From Adiantum capillus-veneris (taxonomy: Eukaryota > Streptophyta > Polypodiopsida > Polypodiales > Pteridaceae), in NCBI GenBank assembly GCA_014529385.2, contig CM043969.1, forward strand, positions 75,994,676 to 76,058,675: a stretch of 64,000 nucleotides of DNA, written 5' to 3'. The position numbers were made by a program, and so were the translations under genes. Every line of letters begins with the position of its first letter. Positions within the stretch are counted from its first letter, which is position 1. The notes beneath the pieces were generated by a model, which was not told the DNA's origin, did not search any database, and saw only the letters and a list, made by a program, of their open reading frames with translations. This document shows, in pieces, positions 46,406 to 59,417 of this stretch.

Positions 46406-47555
46406 TCCAAAGCTTCCCTTTACACAAAGGGCATAATGGACACATGCCAGCTCCCTAGCCCAATTGCCCACAAGGTGCACTTAAATCCTATTGGATGGCC
46501 ATAGAGGTGGATTAATGAGAATTAGGTTAGAGTAAATCTAGTTTAATTCATTTAAAAACACTTAATAAAAGAACCAATAAGAATTAAGCTCTCTAGAAGA
46601 CTATTGGTCAGTCTCCCAAGGGGTCCAATGAGCATTCAGCTATTGGCCAAAAGACAAAGGGTGCAATAAGAGTTTAATTACATTATTTAATTACCTAAAG
46701 CTCTCACAAAGGGGGAAAGGGAGACACATGTCACAAAGCTATCACTTATGATTCTCAATGATGATTGGCTAAGCTTTGCAGGGTCCAATGGGGTGCCAAC
46801 ATGAGTAAATTGCAAGAGGGGTCGACTAAGAGAGAGAGGGGGACTGATTTTGGCAAGGCATTATCACACACACACACACACAATCTCATGTGTGAAGCAA
46901 GAAGACTCTCTCTCTCCTTCTCAAGCTTTAATGGAAAGCTCATCATCTACTCCAAGCTTGTGAGAAGGGAGGCCTACACCAACAACTCTTGGCTTTGTGA
47001 TGCAAATCCAACCAAGAGCCAAGCTCCAATGCATGCTCATCTCCTCTACCATGCTAATTACTAAGCTATGCTAAGCTATTATGAGTGATTATGTGAGGAG
47101 ATATACTTCTTTCTCGTAAGACTACTCCTTCTTCCTCTCAATCTAGTCTCATACCCCGCAAGCTCTCACCATCTTCGAAGGTGTGTGAGGTCTTGGGTCT
47201 GAGACCGTGAGGGAATTGATGTTGTGTTTTATAAGTGTGTGCATGGTGCTTGAAGCTTCCATCTTCATCGCACCATCAAGTTATTGAAGGAACACAAAGT
47301 ATTGTATTGTAAAATGTCTCCCTTGATGGGGGAAACCTATAATACAAGAATTCGGTCCTCAACTATTGTCAATAGCTTAATTTCTCTCTCTTTTGAAGTA
47401 TTGTTCATGCCTATGTAACTAGGTGTTATGCTTTTTGTTGCTCTCTCCATCCAAGCACTCTTGTTATGCTCATTAGGAATTTATTCTAATGAAATGCTCA
47501 CTATGTTTATGCTATTTTCCGCTACACACAAGTTACTAGGCCATTAAATGTTACA
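45959..47555 (+). mobile_element. Solo LTR of the array gypsy family (long subfamily)
   Basis: It begins TGTCATAATAACTAATATC and ends TTAAATGTTACA, 1597 bp, with no internal sequence on either side. The flanks are ATATA and ATATG, a 5-bp target duplication with one change. It contains a CA microsatellite (46360-46404) and the roughly 0.5-kb internal part missing from the LTRs of A and B. It was left by LTR-LTR recombination of a full element. Confidence 0.9.
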
Positions 47556-48559
47556 ATATGTATGTCACATTGCAGTGCTATTTGAAGGATGATTTACCTT
47601 GATTTTTTGTATGAAAGTGTTGATTTGGTATGTGTCTTCTGGATTGATACACATCCAAATGCGGTTTTGTGTGCATTGAGACTATGTGGGATTTCAAAGA
47701 GGTTGCAACACTTGATTTAGTGCTCCTTGATTATGCATGTACATGTGAATATAGATTGAGCTAGTTACAACTCACATGTGATATGGATTCACAAGTATAT
47801 GGGTTACAAATAGGGTGAGTTTTCCGGAGAGCTACTCATGTGGGAGTGAGCTTTGTTGTTGCTACTTACCATGCTCATGTGGACTTGTGATTTGAGACGG
47901 TTTTGTCTCTGATAGATGTATGCACTTTGTTCAACCGGTAATTTGTCTTGATTCTCTTCATCATATTTGAAGAGCTTTTAGTCATTTTGACTTGATGTAT
48001 AAAAAATGGTGAATGAGAGATTTGATTTCTGATTATGCACGTAGCCTAGTTGGCTTCACAAGTTTTGTGAATGCAACTATCTGTGAGATTTTTTGAGATT
48101 TTGCTCAAATTATAGGGGAAATACTATCAGATCTTCTCAACAATTCCTGCCATAATTTCTACGTATTTGTAGTGTACTCTCTAATGCTTTAGTGGTCAAG
48201 TGTGACATCTACTTTGATAGCGATTGCGTTTGACTCTCAAGAATAGGTTTTAAGTCACTTTCATTGGTGTTCTTGTATCCACTCTCCCAAAAGTGAGAAT
48301 TGTGTATGTTCATTGTGGCTACAAGTTACAGGTTATGCACTACTTCTAATATAGGTAGTCACAAGTTACAGGTTTTACAGGTTTCTTTGGTAGAGCTCAA
48401 TGTAGTTATGATTGTGTAGAGGTCGAGGAGATCTCCCACTTTGGCATCATTGATGTACTTTATGGTTAAGATTTTGATGAATTTACAAGGGAGACTCTGT
48501 CATATTCCTTCGAGGATTCTCACCATACACCTTTTGATGCATTTGCGGATTTTGTTTCT
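47556..48559. other. Unassigned DNA
   Basis: No gene or terminus recognised. It may be the decayed 5' part of the copia relic that follows. Confidence 0.4.
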
Positions 48560-50145
48560 TAACATCCATCTAGTAGATATATACAAAGATGACACATGAG
48601 AGACGGAAGTCTCTCATGAGCCATCTATTTAGTAGATATATAAAGATATGACTTGTAAGAGAAAAAAGTCTCTCATGAGTTATTTATTTAGCAGATATAT
48701 ACAGAGATGACTCGTGAGAAACAAAAGTCTTGTTCATGCCGATACTTGCATTGTGGGCATTGTGGTCACACAAGGCACATTAGGCGTTATTGATTTCCAT
48801 GTATGAGGCACTGGTAGGGATGATGTGAGATGTGAAGATGGTTTTGACACATGCTAGAGAGGTATCTCAGTATGCCAGTGACGATGATGTCATGTTTACG
48901 TCTAGCATTCCTCATGCTTATATGTCCTAACATAGGTGACACCTCTAGACGAGGATGCAATCTTCCACATCACACCATGCCATGAGTGGTTTAGCACTTT
49001 ATCTAGTGGGAGGCCTAGTTGTGTGCACTTGGCTGATGGTTCTGGCGTTTGACATTGCAAGAGCTAGAGCTGTATGCTTGTCATTACCTAGTGGTGCATC
49101 TTTTACACTACGACATGCACGTTATGTTCCTAAGTTTGCACATAGTTTGATATCAATGAGACAGCTAGCAGATTTTGGTTAGCATGTACTGCTTTGAGAG
49201 CAATCTTTGCAAATTTGTTGCAAATTGCTTGTGATTGTGAAAGGAGATAGATATGGCTTTGTCACTCATTAGACGCATCTAAGGTTCGAGACGGTTTGTG
49301 TGATTGAATCATTGCTTGTGATTGTTAGAGGAGCTAGATATGGCTTTGTCACATCATTGGACGCATATGAGGTTCGAGACGGTCTGGTCTTGATTGCATA
49401 ATTGACATGTGGTATGCGAGAGAGAGAACGTTTCTCATTCGTGAGTGAGCTCCAATATGCTCATGAGAGAAAGCATGTATTTGCGCATGACATGTCAGTG
49501 GACTTTATAGAGGTAGAGGTGGAGCGAGATTGCTTCGATGAGACACATCAAGTGTCATCAAAGGTAAAGCAAGTTTTCTCCCTAGAGACACACACGAAGA
49601 TGACGAGCATGGAGTTCTTTCATATGCTCATGCTAGAGGCTGATGCATTGATGCCAGGATACAAAGTTCCACCTATGGATGAGAGGACATATTCATCCAA
49701 GTGTTGGCAATGACACATCTGGACTTGATGAGTAGTCCTGATGATGTAGTGTATGCAGACAGCACTGAAGAGGCTAGCACAGCCAGAGTCATGTAGATTT
49801 TGTCAGCATCCAAGCGTCTCATGTATAACCTACTACTGTCGAGGTCCATTCTAGCAGTTGTAGTGTGAGCATTTGCAGCACAGATTGTCAGTCTTACGAT
49901 GACTAACACTAGCATGATGCATTGTGGAGCTATGCAAACCAGTAGAGAGATGTTTGTAATATTTGCATGTAGGCTCTAGCATGGATTCGCACGCTCGCAT
50001 ATCACTAGAGCCGATATGGTTGCATGTAGATCGAGTGAGTGAGCGAGTGGGCATAGGGTAAGAGAGTCTCTCACCCATTTCTTGTACATACTAGTAGTTT
50101 AGCTAGTAGGATGCACTTAACGGCACATTCATTGTTAAGTGGGAG
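48560..50145 (+). mobile_element. Ty1/copia relic, deletion derivative (copy 2)
   Basis: It parallels 8590-9951: three degenerate copies of a unit of about 70 bp (agtagatatata, gagagac) at 48545-48735, a knuckle relic near 48737-48790 (GHCGH readable), protease-flank text CLSLPSGASFTLRHARYVP and SLISMRQLADFG (49075-49182), then about 0.95 kb without pol domains. An internal duplication of about 100 bp (gtgattgt, agatatggctttgtcac, ggttcgagacgg) lies at 49220-49390. It ends at taagtgggag near 50144, the counterpart of the copy 1 polypurine tract. Confidence 0.65.
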
Positions 50146-50329
50146 TATTGGGGTAAAGGCATCATATGCCTTGCCTCGAGGTCAAACATCTATGTTCAAT
50201 CATCCATTGACTTCACTAACCACTGACCTTATTCTTTCTACATAAAAGAATAAGGGGTCTCACCAATTTAGTAGTGAGTACTCCACGCATGCACATTCAC
50301 TCACTGCACGTTCACCCACATCACGCAGC

Positions 50330-51262
50330 TTTTGCATTGGCGTGCTCTTCACTTCCACCCATTTTGTATAATAATCTATTGCCACCAAAATATACTTATC
50401 GCTTGTATATCTTACAACTGGTTTTATTGGCCCTACAAAGTCAAGGCCTCGCTTTTGAAATGGTTCAAGGGAAGGATTAGTTGCAATGGCATTCTATATG
50501 CATCCAAGTGTTTGTCATCCCTTTGGCATATAAAACATGCCTTCACATATTCATGGGCAAATTATTTGCAATTAATATCCTTGGAAAGTGGCCATCTGTA
50601 TCACCTGCATATGCTTCAGTCTATCCTTTGTTCAAACTTTGGTGCACATCTTCTCAATATTTGATCAAGTCCCCTTTTGTAAGGCACTCCCATGACTAGT
50701 GAAAATGATTTACTTTTCAATGCCAAATTCTTCCTTTTGTCCATTGCATCCCCTCAAGAAGAACTCCCCTAAATTAGAAACAACAATATGTCCTCATACC
50801 AAGCATCGTATGAGTCTACCAATTTAATTGGAAACAAGTCTGAATAAGGTAACCCATTTATTGGTTCGATTGCGGCTTCCCCATGTCCAATCTGGTCAAA
50901 TAATCAACAACAACATGTTCTTGTCCTCGGTTATAGAACAGTGAGTAATAATCAAACTAATGCATCAACAAAAACCCATATGGACAATCTCCATGAAAGG
51001 TGGGTTTGTTAATCAAATAAATTGAAGCTTGATGATCCACATGAATCGCCACTTACTTACTAACAAGTAATGCCTCAATTTTGCAATATAAAAATCATCC
51101 CAAAATATTATCTTACATTTATTGTGTAATTCTTCTCCACAGGTGTCAAGAGCCTACGAGCATAACAGATTGGTTTAAACTAGCCTTTTTCTACTTCATG
51201 CATGAGTATTGTTCCCACTATTGCATGTGATACATTTATAAAAAAATGGAAACTCAAATACC
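50330..51262 (-). pseudogene. Tat/Athila-like Ty3/gypsy remnant: RNase H and integrase start
   Basis: Down the minus strand, in several frames: SHAIVGTILMHEVEKG, YARRLLTPVEKNYTIN and GQEHVVVDYLTRLDMG are RNase H landmarks. Then comes a linker (LVDSYDAW), then AHEYVKACFICQRDDK (integrase zinc-finger Cys pair) and WPLSKDI-type text, and finally [14 protein letters not shown] near 50345, the integrase core in the form typical of Tat/Athila gypsy elements. Frameshifts and stops are frequent. The short frame at 51269-51502 upstream is unassigned. Confidence 0.72.
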
Positions 51263-51603
51263 TAGTGATCATCTCAGGTCCATAGTGGATTGGAAGGCCA
51301 TTTCAGAACTCGTATCATAGTATAATGCAAAGTCCTCTTCAAAGACTATTGACAATATTTCTCCTTGGTTAACACTCTCTCCTGTCAATCCCTGACTCTC
51401 CAAACCTCTAACCAATCGTCCTAGTACACGACCATAACTAGGCTTCATAAATTGCAATTTACCACTGCATTTTAAGGCTAACTTGGCTTGTTTGACTACC
51501 AAGTGCTCGTTAACCTCCCGTTAACCTATACCAATTTTTTTGGTTCCAATCTACTTTCAAGCACCACCCTCTCCAACAATGCTTCAAATTTGTAATGAAA
51601 ACC

Positions 51604-52692
51604 TGTAACATTTAATGCACTAGTAACTTGTGTGTAGCGGGAATTGATAACATAGTGAGCATTTCATTAAGAACAAGTTCCTAATGAGGATAGAGAGAGT
51701 ACTTAATTTGAGAAAGCAACATAGCAATTTACACCTAGCTAATTTGGCATTGACAATACTTGAAAACAGAGAGAAATAGAACAATTGACAACAACTGAGG
51801 ATCGGATTTACATGGAGCCGGTCCCCCCTCCATAAAGGCTTTGTATTAAAGCTTCTCCCATCAAAGGAGACTTTTGTACAATACAATTCTTGTGTTCCTT
51901 GACAAAACTCGTTCGTGCAATGGAGATGGAAGCTTCATGCACCAAATTATGTTTGAAAAACACACCTAGTGTCCCTAGCCTCAGTCCCAAGACCTCACAC
52001 ACTTCAAAAATGGTGAGAGCTAGTAGGGAATGAGGATAGATTGAAAGGAAGAAGAAGTATCTTACAAGAAAGAAGTATTCTCCTAACATAATCACTCTAA
52101 TAGCATAGCTTAGCTTAGTAGTTTGCACGGTAGAGGAGATGAGCATGCCATTGAAGCTTGGTTCTTGGTTGGATTTGCATTCCATAGCCAAGAGTTGTTG
52201 GTGTACGCCTCAATGCTTGGAGAAGGAGATGGAGTTCTTCTTGCACACATGAGTTGTGTGTATGTGTGGCAATGTGCTGGTAAAAAATGCAGCCCTCTCT
52301 CTCTTCTTGGTCGACCCCTCTTGCCATTTACTCTTGTTGGCCTCCCACTGGCTCCTGCAAGGTTTAGCCAATCACAAATTAGAAGCATAATTGATAGCCT
52401 TGTGACATGTGTCTCGTTGGACCTTTTAGTCTTCCTAGCCAATAGGAATCATGCAAGCCATTGGGCTGCTTGATGCTCATCATTAGACCCATTGGTAGAC
52501 TGTCCAATAGTCTTATGGGGATCTTAATTTCTAGTGGTTCTTTTATCAAGCATTTTAAAATATACTAATTTTACTATAGCCTAATTCTCATGGTCCACCT
52601 CTATGGCCATCCAATAGAATTTGAGGGAAGATTGCGCGCAACTAGCCTAAGAGTCTGCCATGTGTCTAGTATTCCCTTTGGGGGAAGCTTTG

Positions 52693-52732
<40 letters not shown>

Positions 52733-53105
52733 CTCTCTCCTCCCCTACTCTTAGGGCTCGCCCCCTCCTTGATAGGGATGTGGGAAGACTTTTGAGTCTT
52801 CCCTCCACCATCCAATTTTCCCAGCTTTGACCATTGGACTTTTCAATTAAAATTTTGGAACCTTAGCCTATGGAAGTCTTAATGGAGCTAAACCTTAGGT
52901 CTTTTAAGCTCCATTGATGCACATTGCTCTTTTGCAGACTTCCCCCCCTTTGGATCCCTACTTTCTCTCCTTTGGATCCCTACAAATTTCAGTCTGGCAG
53001 CCTCACAAATATTCTAGCTTTTACTCCCCTGATACTTCCCCATATTAAATGATCAGTTTAACATGAGAAATCATTTGGGAGAATTGGATATTAGTTTTTA
53101 TGACA
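51604..53105 (-). mobile_element. Gypsy C 3' LTR (long subfamily)
   Basis: Plus-strand ends TGTAACA and TATGACA, i.e. TGTCATA...TGTTACA on the element strand. 1502 bp, with a GT microsatellite near 52697-52730. It lacks a short segment present in the 5' LTR at about 58695-58735. Confidence 0.93.
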
Positions 53106-53479
53106 TTACCTCTCTCTTGAAATCATAGTCATCCTCGACTATGAGGTAGAGAAGATAAAGCCTAATCATTAGTCCGTTTGCTAGCGGGTAGAGGACCATT
53201 CCAAAATGGATGACTAGTCCATTTGGTGCTTGAGAGACTTGGCTGCCGCAAGCATGTCTGCACATTAGTCCATATCAATCTTCCATAGTAGAGTGATAAA
53301 CTCTACTTGGTGTTCGGGAGACATCGTCTCCACAAACATGATCCTAAGCATGCATACTTATTAACATGTGCGCACAATAAAGAAAAGAGAGTCTTATAAG
53401 ACATAAAGTTTGTTCATTTATACGTATTTACATTTGCTTACTCTAGGGAATCAATTGACAAGGTTTATGTTAGCCTTTA

Positions 53480-56400
53480 ATTGTATGCCCTGCATCCATC
53501 TAGCATCTTCAAAAGGATAATTTTTAAACTTGATAAGATATTGTCGGATAGTCTTACCGCCTCTCAATACCTTGTCTTCATGTCGGAGAATGGACTCGGG
53601 CTGAGCACCTCTTCTTGGTCCTCAATCTCCAGTGGGTCTTCAATGGTTTCTTCTTGAGGTGGCTCTCCTTTGTAAGGCTTTAGGAGGCTCATGTGGAAAG
53701 CATTGTGTATGAGCCAATGCTTGTGCAAATTGAGTTGATAGGTCATCTCATTCATTGGCCTAAGAATCTAAAAGGGACCATAGTACCTTTTTGCTAACTT
53801 AGCATAGTACTTTTGGTGTCCTGTAGGATTCTTGCCCGTCGTGTGCCTTAATAGAGCCTTGGGAAACTTAAGCAAGACCCAATCATTTTGTTTAAAGGCT
53901 AGAGCTCTTCTGTGCTTATCGAGTGCAGCCTTTTACCTTTGCTGAGAGATGGATATAGCATCCTTAATCTTATGAAAAGATTCTTGCAGGTCTCGGCTAT
54001 ATTCATCTACAATGAAGATCTTCCCATGTACCTTGAGTTCATGGGACTTTTTGATCTTCCCTCTATCACCTCAAAGGGTGATTTTCCCATGGAAGTATGT
54101 ACAGTGTTATTGTAAGCATACTCCACTAAAGGTAAATACTTCTCTCATTGGGACTTTTGATCTACTTCTGTGACATAAGCTTTTAGTAGATCAAGAATTG
54201 TTAGGCTAGTTGTTTCACTTTGACCATTCGTTTGGAAGGTGATAGGTCGAAGAGAAATTTAGCCTTGTACCTAAATTCTCAAAGAGACCCTTCCAGAAAT
54301 TATTGGTCATTCTAGGATCTCTATTCGACACTATGGACATTGGCAAGCCGTGATACTTGAAGATTTGTGATATAAAGAGGGTTGCCATTTGATGGGCCTT
54401 GATAGTCTTTTTGACAGGTATGAAATGCACTTGTTTGCTAAACCTATCTACTATTGTCCGTATTCCTGTATCCCTATGGATAGACTTGGGCAATACAAAG
54501 ATAAAATCCATGGATATGCTCTCCCACGGTGAATTAGGGATTGGCAAAGGTTGAAGCAATCCAGGTTGCTTCTCTCTATCAAACTTTATTTTTTGGCATA
54601 CCACACATTTTGAAACATACTCTTGTATGTTTGCGTTCATGGCAGGCCAATAGAAGTATGTTTCTATCCCTTTTAGGGTAGACTGAATCCCTCTATGCCC
54701 CGCATAAGGAGGATCATGAGATTCATACATTACTTTCTCATGTAGTGAGTTACTAACGCATAGTCTATTGCCATAGAGAAGATAATCATAGTCTATTACT
54801 AACGCATAGTCTATTCCCATAGTCTATTGCCATAGAGAAGATAACCATTTACCCTACAAGATAACCATCTTGTAGGGTAAATGGTTCTTCCTTCTTCCCT
54901 AGTGCAAGGCTGAAATCACATCTCTGAAATCCAGATCGATAGCGTACTCACCTATCATAGAAGATAGATCATTGTGAGTTGCTATGGATACCGCATACAC
55001 TCTCGATCGTCTTGAGAGTGTATCAGCCACTTGATTATGCTTGCCAGTAATGTGAGCAATATGAAAATGAAATTGCAAAAGGAAATTTTCCCACCTCATT
55101 TGTTTGTCGAAGAGCTTGGTCTACATCATGAAGTACTTAAGGCTTTGGTGATCCATTGGTAGAATGAAAGGAGTCCCCAATAAATAGTGCTTCCACGAGT
55201 CTAGAGCATGTAGACCTGCTTAAGAGTTCCTTCTCATATATCCCTAGAGCTTTCTCAACAGGGTCGAGCCTTTGACTTTCGTAGGCTATGGTGTGCCCTT
55301 CTTGAAGCAAAACAACTCCAAGGAAATCACCATAGGCATCTATTTAGCTACTCAATTATCTATTTAGCTACGTCATATTTCCTAACAGTATACCTAACAT
55401 TTTTCTTTGTTAGGTCATGTAATGGTCCCACGATTTGTGAGAACTTTTCTATGGAGCATCTATAGTATGCACACAGACCTATAAAGCTTCTTAGTTCATG
55501 CAGATTCCTTGGATTAGGCCATCCTTTTATTACCTCTAGCTTTGATGGGTCCATTTGGATGCCATCCTGAGAGATAATGTGACCTAAATACTGAATCTCT
55601 TGTAAGAAAAATTCACTTTTCTTTCGATTATATAAAGTTTATTCTCTCGTAAAACTTGAAATATTACATGGAGGTGCTGCTTGTGTTCGTCTAATGAATT
55701 AGAGTAGATGATTATATCATCAAAGAACACTCCAGTAAAGGTTCGGTGAGGCCTGAATAGCTTCTCCATCAAGCAGTTAAATGCGGTTGGTGCATTGGTC
55801 AAGCCAAAAGGCATGACAATGTACTCGTAAAGACCAAACGTAGTGTGAAACGCAATCTTTACAATGTCTTGATCAACTATCCAGATTTGATGGTAGCCAC
55901 TTTTTAGGTCAATCCTACTGAAGTAGGTTGACCCCTATAGTTTATCAAATAGGTCTTCTACCCGTGGAGCGGGAAACCTATTCTTGATAGTGATCCTATT
56001 TAGTGCTCTATAGTCACCACACATAAGATATGTACCATCTCTCTTTTGCACTAATAACACTTGTGAACAAAATGGAGATGAGCTAGGCCTAACCATGCCT
56101 TTCTCAACCAACTCATGCACTTGCCGCATAATCTCCTCTTGTTGAGCTTGAGAAACTTGATAAGGAGGTTTATTAGGTGGTGAGCTTCCAAGAAGAAGTT
56201 CAACTGCATGGTCTTCATCCCCTCGTTGGGAGGTAGCTCACAAGGGATGTCGTCAATAAAAACATCTTGGAATCCCTTGAGGAAATTGGATAAGTCTAAT
56301 TCCTTTTGATTGTTTATATCTTCTTTTGCTAAAACATTAGGTTCATTTTGAGAATCTCTAACAAAAATTATGTACACGAAAATAGAGCTCTTTATTGACT

Positions 56401-56511
56401 TATTGAAAGCTTGCTTATGGACAATGGGTATGTTACTACCCAATTCCTTAGCATCTATATACATATCTTTTTCCTGAACCTAAAGTAGATTTGTCTTTCA
56501 GGAAATTTAAC
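53480..56511 (-). pseudogene. pol: Gypsy C pol, multiply disrupted
   Basis: RT, RNase H, integrase and the chromodomain region can be followed from about 56511 down to 53480 across at least seven frame pieces. RT keeps the FFDD pair (in 55814-55584). Integrase (54820-54215) has an intact CVVCQ zinc motif, unlike A and B, and a shift destroys the DGQ region. About 125 bp at the RT-RNase H boundary is replaced by foreign sequence (55341-55388). A rearranged palindrome sits at 54843-54886. A TAG at 55123-55121 replaces the CAG Gln codon of A and B. The TAG after YYGPF is at 53770-53768. The chromodomain region starts at about 53755 and is frameshifted near 53610. Non-functional. Confidence 0.9.
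54843..54886. repeat. Perfect hairpin, 20-bp stem and 4-nt loop
   Basis: 54843-54862 is the exact reverse complement of 54867-54886, with AACC between. Copies A and B have only one arm at this place. Adjacent bases (54745-54842) hold duplicated cgcatagtctattgccatag pieces, so the hairpin is part of a local rearrangement. Confidence 0.92.
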
Positions 56512-56514
56512 ATT

Positions 56515-57430
56515 GGTAGCCATGTGATCAAACCATGGTGCCCCTAGGATTACATCCTCATGCTTGAGAGGAGAGATGAATAAATCCTCCTTGTCCACAT
56601 AGCTTTGGACATGGAGCTCAATTTCCCAATTAAGGGAGTGACTGAGGCTTCTTGCCCCTTAAAAGCACCATCGGCAGGTAGGACATCTCTCATCTCATAG
56701 GCTTGGATGCCTAGCTTGGTGGCCAACTCTTTGGATATGAAATTGTGAGTAGAACCAGGGTCAAAGAGAATTAAAGCATCATGTTCTCTTACCTTTCCTC
56801 AAGCATGACACAAAGGAGATCCTTTGTGATGAGCATCCTCTTCTTGAATTTTGACCAAGGTAGCTCTAGGAGGCTCATTATGTGTATTCTTGTTGGGGCA
56901 AGCATGATAGGCATGCTCTTCTCTCCACACTTGAAACAACGGTTATCTTTTTGATAACACTCTAGCTCTTCAGGAGAGACTTTATTTTTGCCTTTATAAA
57001 CTCCCGTCTCCTTAGCTTTGTTGTTGTTGGCGTTATCTTTGGGAGACTTTTGGACATTGTCCTTCCCCTTAGGCTCGTTATGCTCCTTGTTTTCCATTGG
57101 CTTAAGATTTCTCTTAGCCCCTCGTTGGAAGTTGATTCTTGAAGCCACCATGGTATGGTGTATGACTGCAAACATGGTGCGTTGGGAGTTAACATACTCC
57201 GCCATATCCCCACATAAAATTGTTGTTTTTGCTCTCCAAAATCCATCTTTTTGAAGACAGTGGCTTTGAGGTAATCCCAAAACTTGTCTACATATTTGTG
57301 AATAGATTCGTAGGGAGAGAGCTTCAAGATTCGCCATTTGGTGAGTACTTTGTCTTTGGCATCAGTAGCCAAAAATTGCAAAATCAAAGCTATCAACATG
57401 CATTTCAATCTCTTTTCCCTTGTCAGCCAT
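56515..57430 (-). pseudogene. gag-pro: Gypsy C gag-protease, internally deleted
   Basis: The gag ATG is at 57430. After about 17 codons the frame joins directly to FLATDAKDKVL, so roughly 0.94 kb corresponding to 17930-18870 of copy B (the whole Ser/Arg-rich part and the first half of capsid) is missing. Downstream are SPYESIHKYVDKFW and the CCHC knuckle, broken by a 1-nt loss after CFKCGEK. The protease motif reads DPGSTHNF, retaining the Gly that is Ser in copy B. The frame then passes into pol at Gly-Ala-Pro-Trp-Phe-Asp and Asn-Val-Lys-Phe-Pro without interruption (56512). Confidence 0.88.
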
Positions 57431-57821
57431 ACTAGCAAATTTTAGGTGTAAATTGTTTTACTTGTACTTTGGCACTTCAAGCCCTAGTTGCTACTCCTCT
57501 TTACCTTCAAAGATAAGCACTGAAGCATCTATACCCGTGGCTCGAATATTATTAATTGCAAGGAATAGAAGAGAGGGTTCAATAGAGCCAAGACAACACC
57601 GGTTCTTGTCAAGCTTCTAATAGCTCCATAATGGTTAAGCCATAGGCAAGCCCCGTAGGACTCCAATATTAAGACCATAGTTCTCGACAGTATCCCCCTT
57701 AACTGCATAAAGCAGGCATGCTTCAAGGATGAAAAATCCTTATTCTACTTCCTCATTTGCAATTAATAACACCAATGTAGCAAGCTTGAGGACCTCTCTT
57801 CTTGAGCAAGAAAAGAGAAAC

Positions 57822-57839
57822 CAATAGCTCTGATCCCAA
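57822..57839 (-). promoter_or_regulatory. Gypsy C primer-binding site
   Basis: On the element strand TTGGGATCAGAGCTATTG follows the 5' LTR. It is the tRNA-Met site with one substitution (G for T) near the start. Confidence 0.85.
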
Positions 57840-58497
57840 TGTAACATTTAATGCACTAGTAACTTGTGTGTAGCGGAGATTGATAACATAGTGAGCATTT
57901 CATTAAGAACAAGTTCCTAATGAGCATAGAGAGAGTACTTAATTTGAGAAAGCAACATAGCAATTTACACCTAGCTAATTTGGCATTGACAATACTTTAA
58001 AAGAGAGAGAAATAGAACAATCGACAATAATTGAGGACCGAATTTACATGGAGTCGTATCCCCCTCCATAAAGGCTTTGTACTATAGCTTCTCCCATCAA
58101 AGGAGACTTTTGTAGATACAATTCTTGTTTTCCTTGAAATAACTCGTTGGTGCAATGAAGATGGAAGCTTCATGCACCAAATTATGCTTGAAAAACACAC
58201 CTAGTGCCCCTAGCCTCAGTCCCAAGACCTCACACACCTTCAAAAATGGTGAGAGCTAGCAAGGAATGAGGATAGATTGAGAGGAAGAAGATGTACCTTA
58301 CGAGAAAGAAGTATTATCCTCACATAATCACTCTAATAGCATAGCTTAGCTTGGTAATTAGCATGGTAGAGGAGATGAGCATGCCATTGAAGCTTGGCTC
58401 TTGGTTGGATTTGCATTCCATAGCCAAGAGTTGTTGGTGTAGGCCTCTACTTCTCAATGCTTGGAGAAGGAGATGGATTTTTTCTTGCACACATGAG

Positions 58498-58549
<52 letters not shown>

Positions 58550-59006
58550 CAATGTGTTGGTAAAAAATGCAGCCCTCTCTCTCTTCTTGGTCGACCCCTC
58601 TTGCCATTTACTCTTGCTGGCCTCCCATTGGCTCCTACAGTGCTTAGCCAATCACAAATTAGAAGCATAATTGATAGCCTTGTGACATGTGTCCCCCTTT
58701 AGGTAATTAAAATAATTTATTGAACTCTCATTGGATATTTTAGTCTTCTAACCAATAGGAATCGTGCAAGCCATTGGGCTGCTTGATGCTCATTGGACCC
58801 CTTGGTAGACTATTTAATAGTCTTCTGGCGAGCTTAATTTCTATTAGTTCTTTTATCAAGCATTTTAAATTTATTAGACTAATTTTACTCTAGCCTAATT
58901 CTCATTGGTCCACCTCTATGGCCATCAATAGGATTTGAGGGAAGATTGGAGGCAACTGGCTTAGGAGTCTGCCATGTGCCTAGCATACCCTTTGGGGGAA
59001 GCTTTG

Positions 59007-59068
<62 letters not shown>

Positions 59069-59417
59069 CTCTCTCCTCCTTGATAGGGATGTGGGAAGAC
59101 TTTTGAGTCTTCCCTCCACCATCCAATTTTCCCAGATTTTACCATTTGGACTTTTCGATTAAAATTTTGGAACCTTAGCCTATGGAAGTCTTAATGGAGA
59201 TGAACCTTAGGTCTTTTAAGCTCTAGTGATGCACATTGCTCTTTTGCAAACTGCCACCCTTTGGATCCCTATTTTCTCTCCTTTGGATCCCTTCAGAGAC
59301 CGTTCTGGCAACCTTACCAATATTCTAGCTTTTACTCCCTTGGTACTTCCCCATATTAAATGATCAGTTTAACATGAGAAAATAATTTGGGAGAATTAGA
59401 TATTAGTTTTTATGACA
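57840..59417 (-). mobile_element. Gypsy C 5' LTR (long subfamily)
   Basis: Same termini as the 3' LTR; 1578 bp. GT microsatellites at about 58499-58548 and 59010-59066 account for much of the length difference. The two LTRs differ at many positions, implying an old insertion. Confidence 0.93.

Larger units (their letters stand above)
51604..59417 (-). mobile_element. Ty3/gypsy chromovirus copy C, complete with two LTRs
   Basis: On the minus strand: 5' LTR 59417-57840, primer site just inside, gag, pol, 3' LTR 53105-51604. The element is flanked by AAACC on both sides (51599-51603 and 59418-59422), a 5-bp target duplication, so the boundaries are firm. It belongs to the same family as A and B but is more decayed and has no CACTA insertion. 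Length 7814 bp, close to copy B without its CACTA (7854 bp). Confidence 0.95.
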
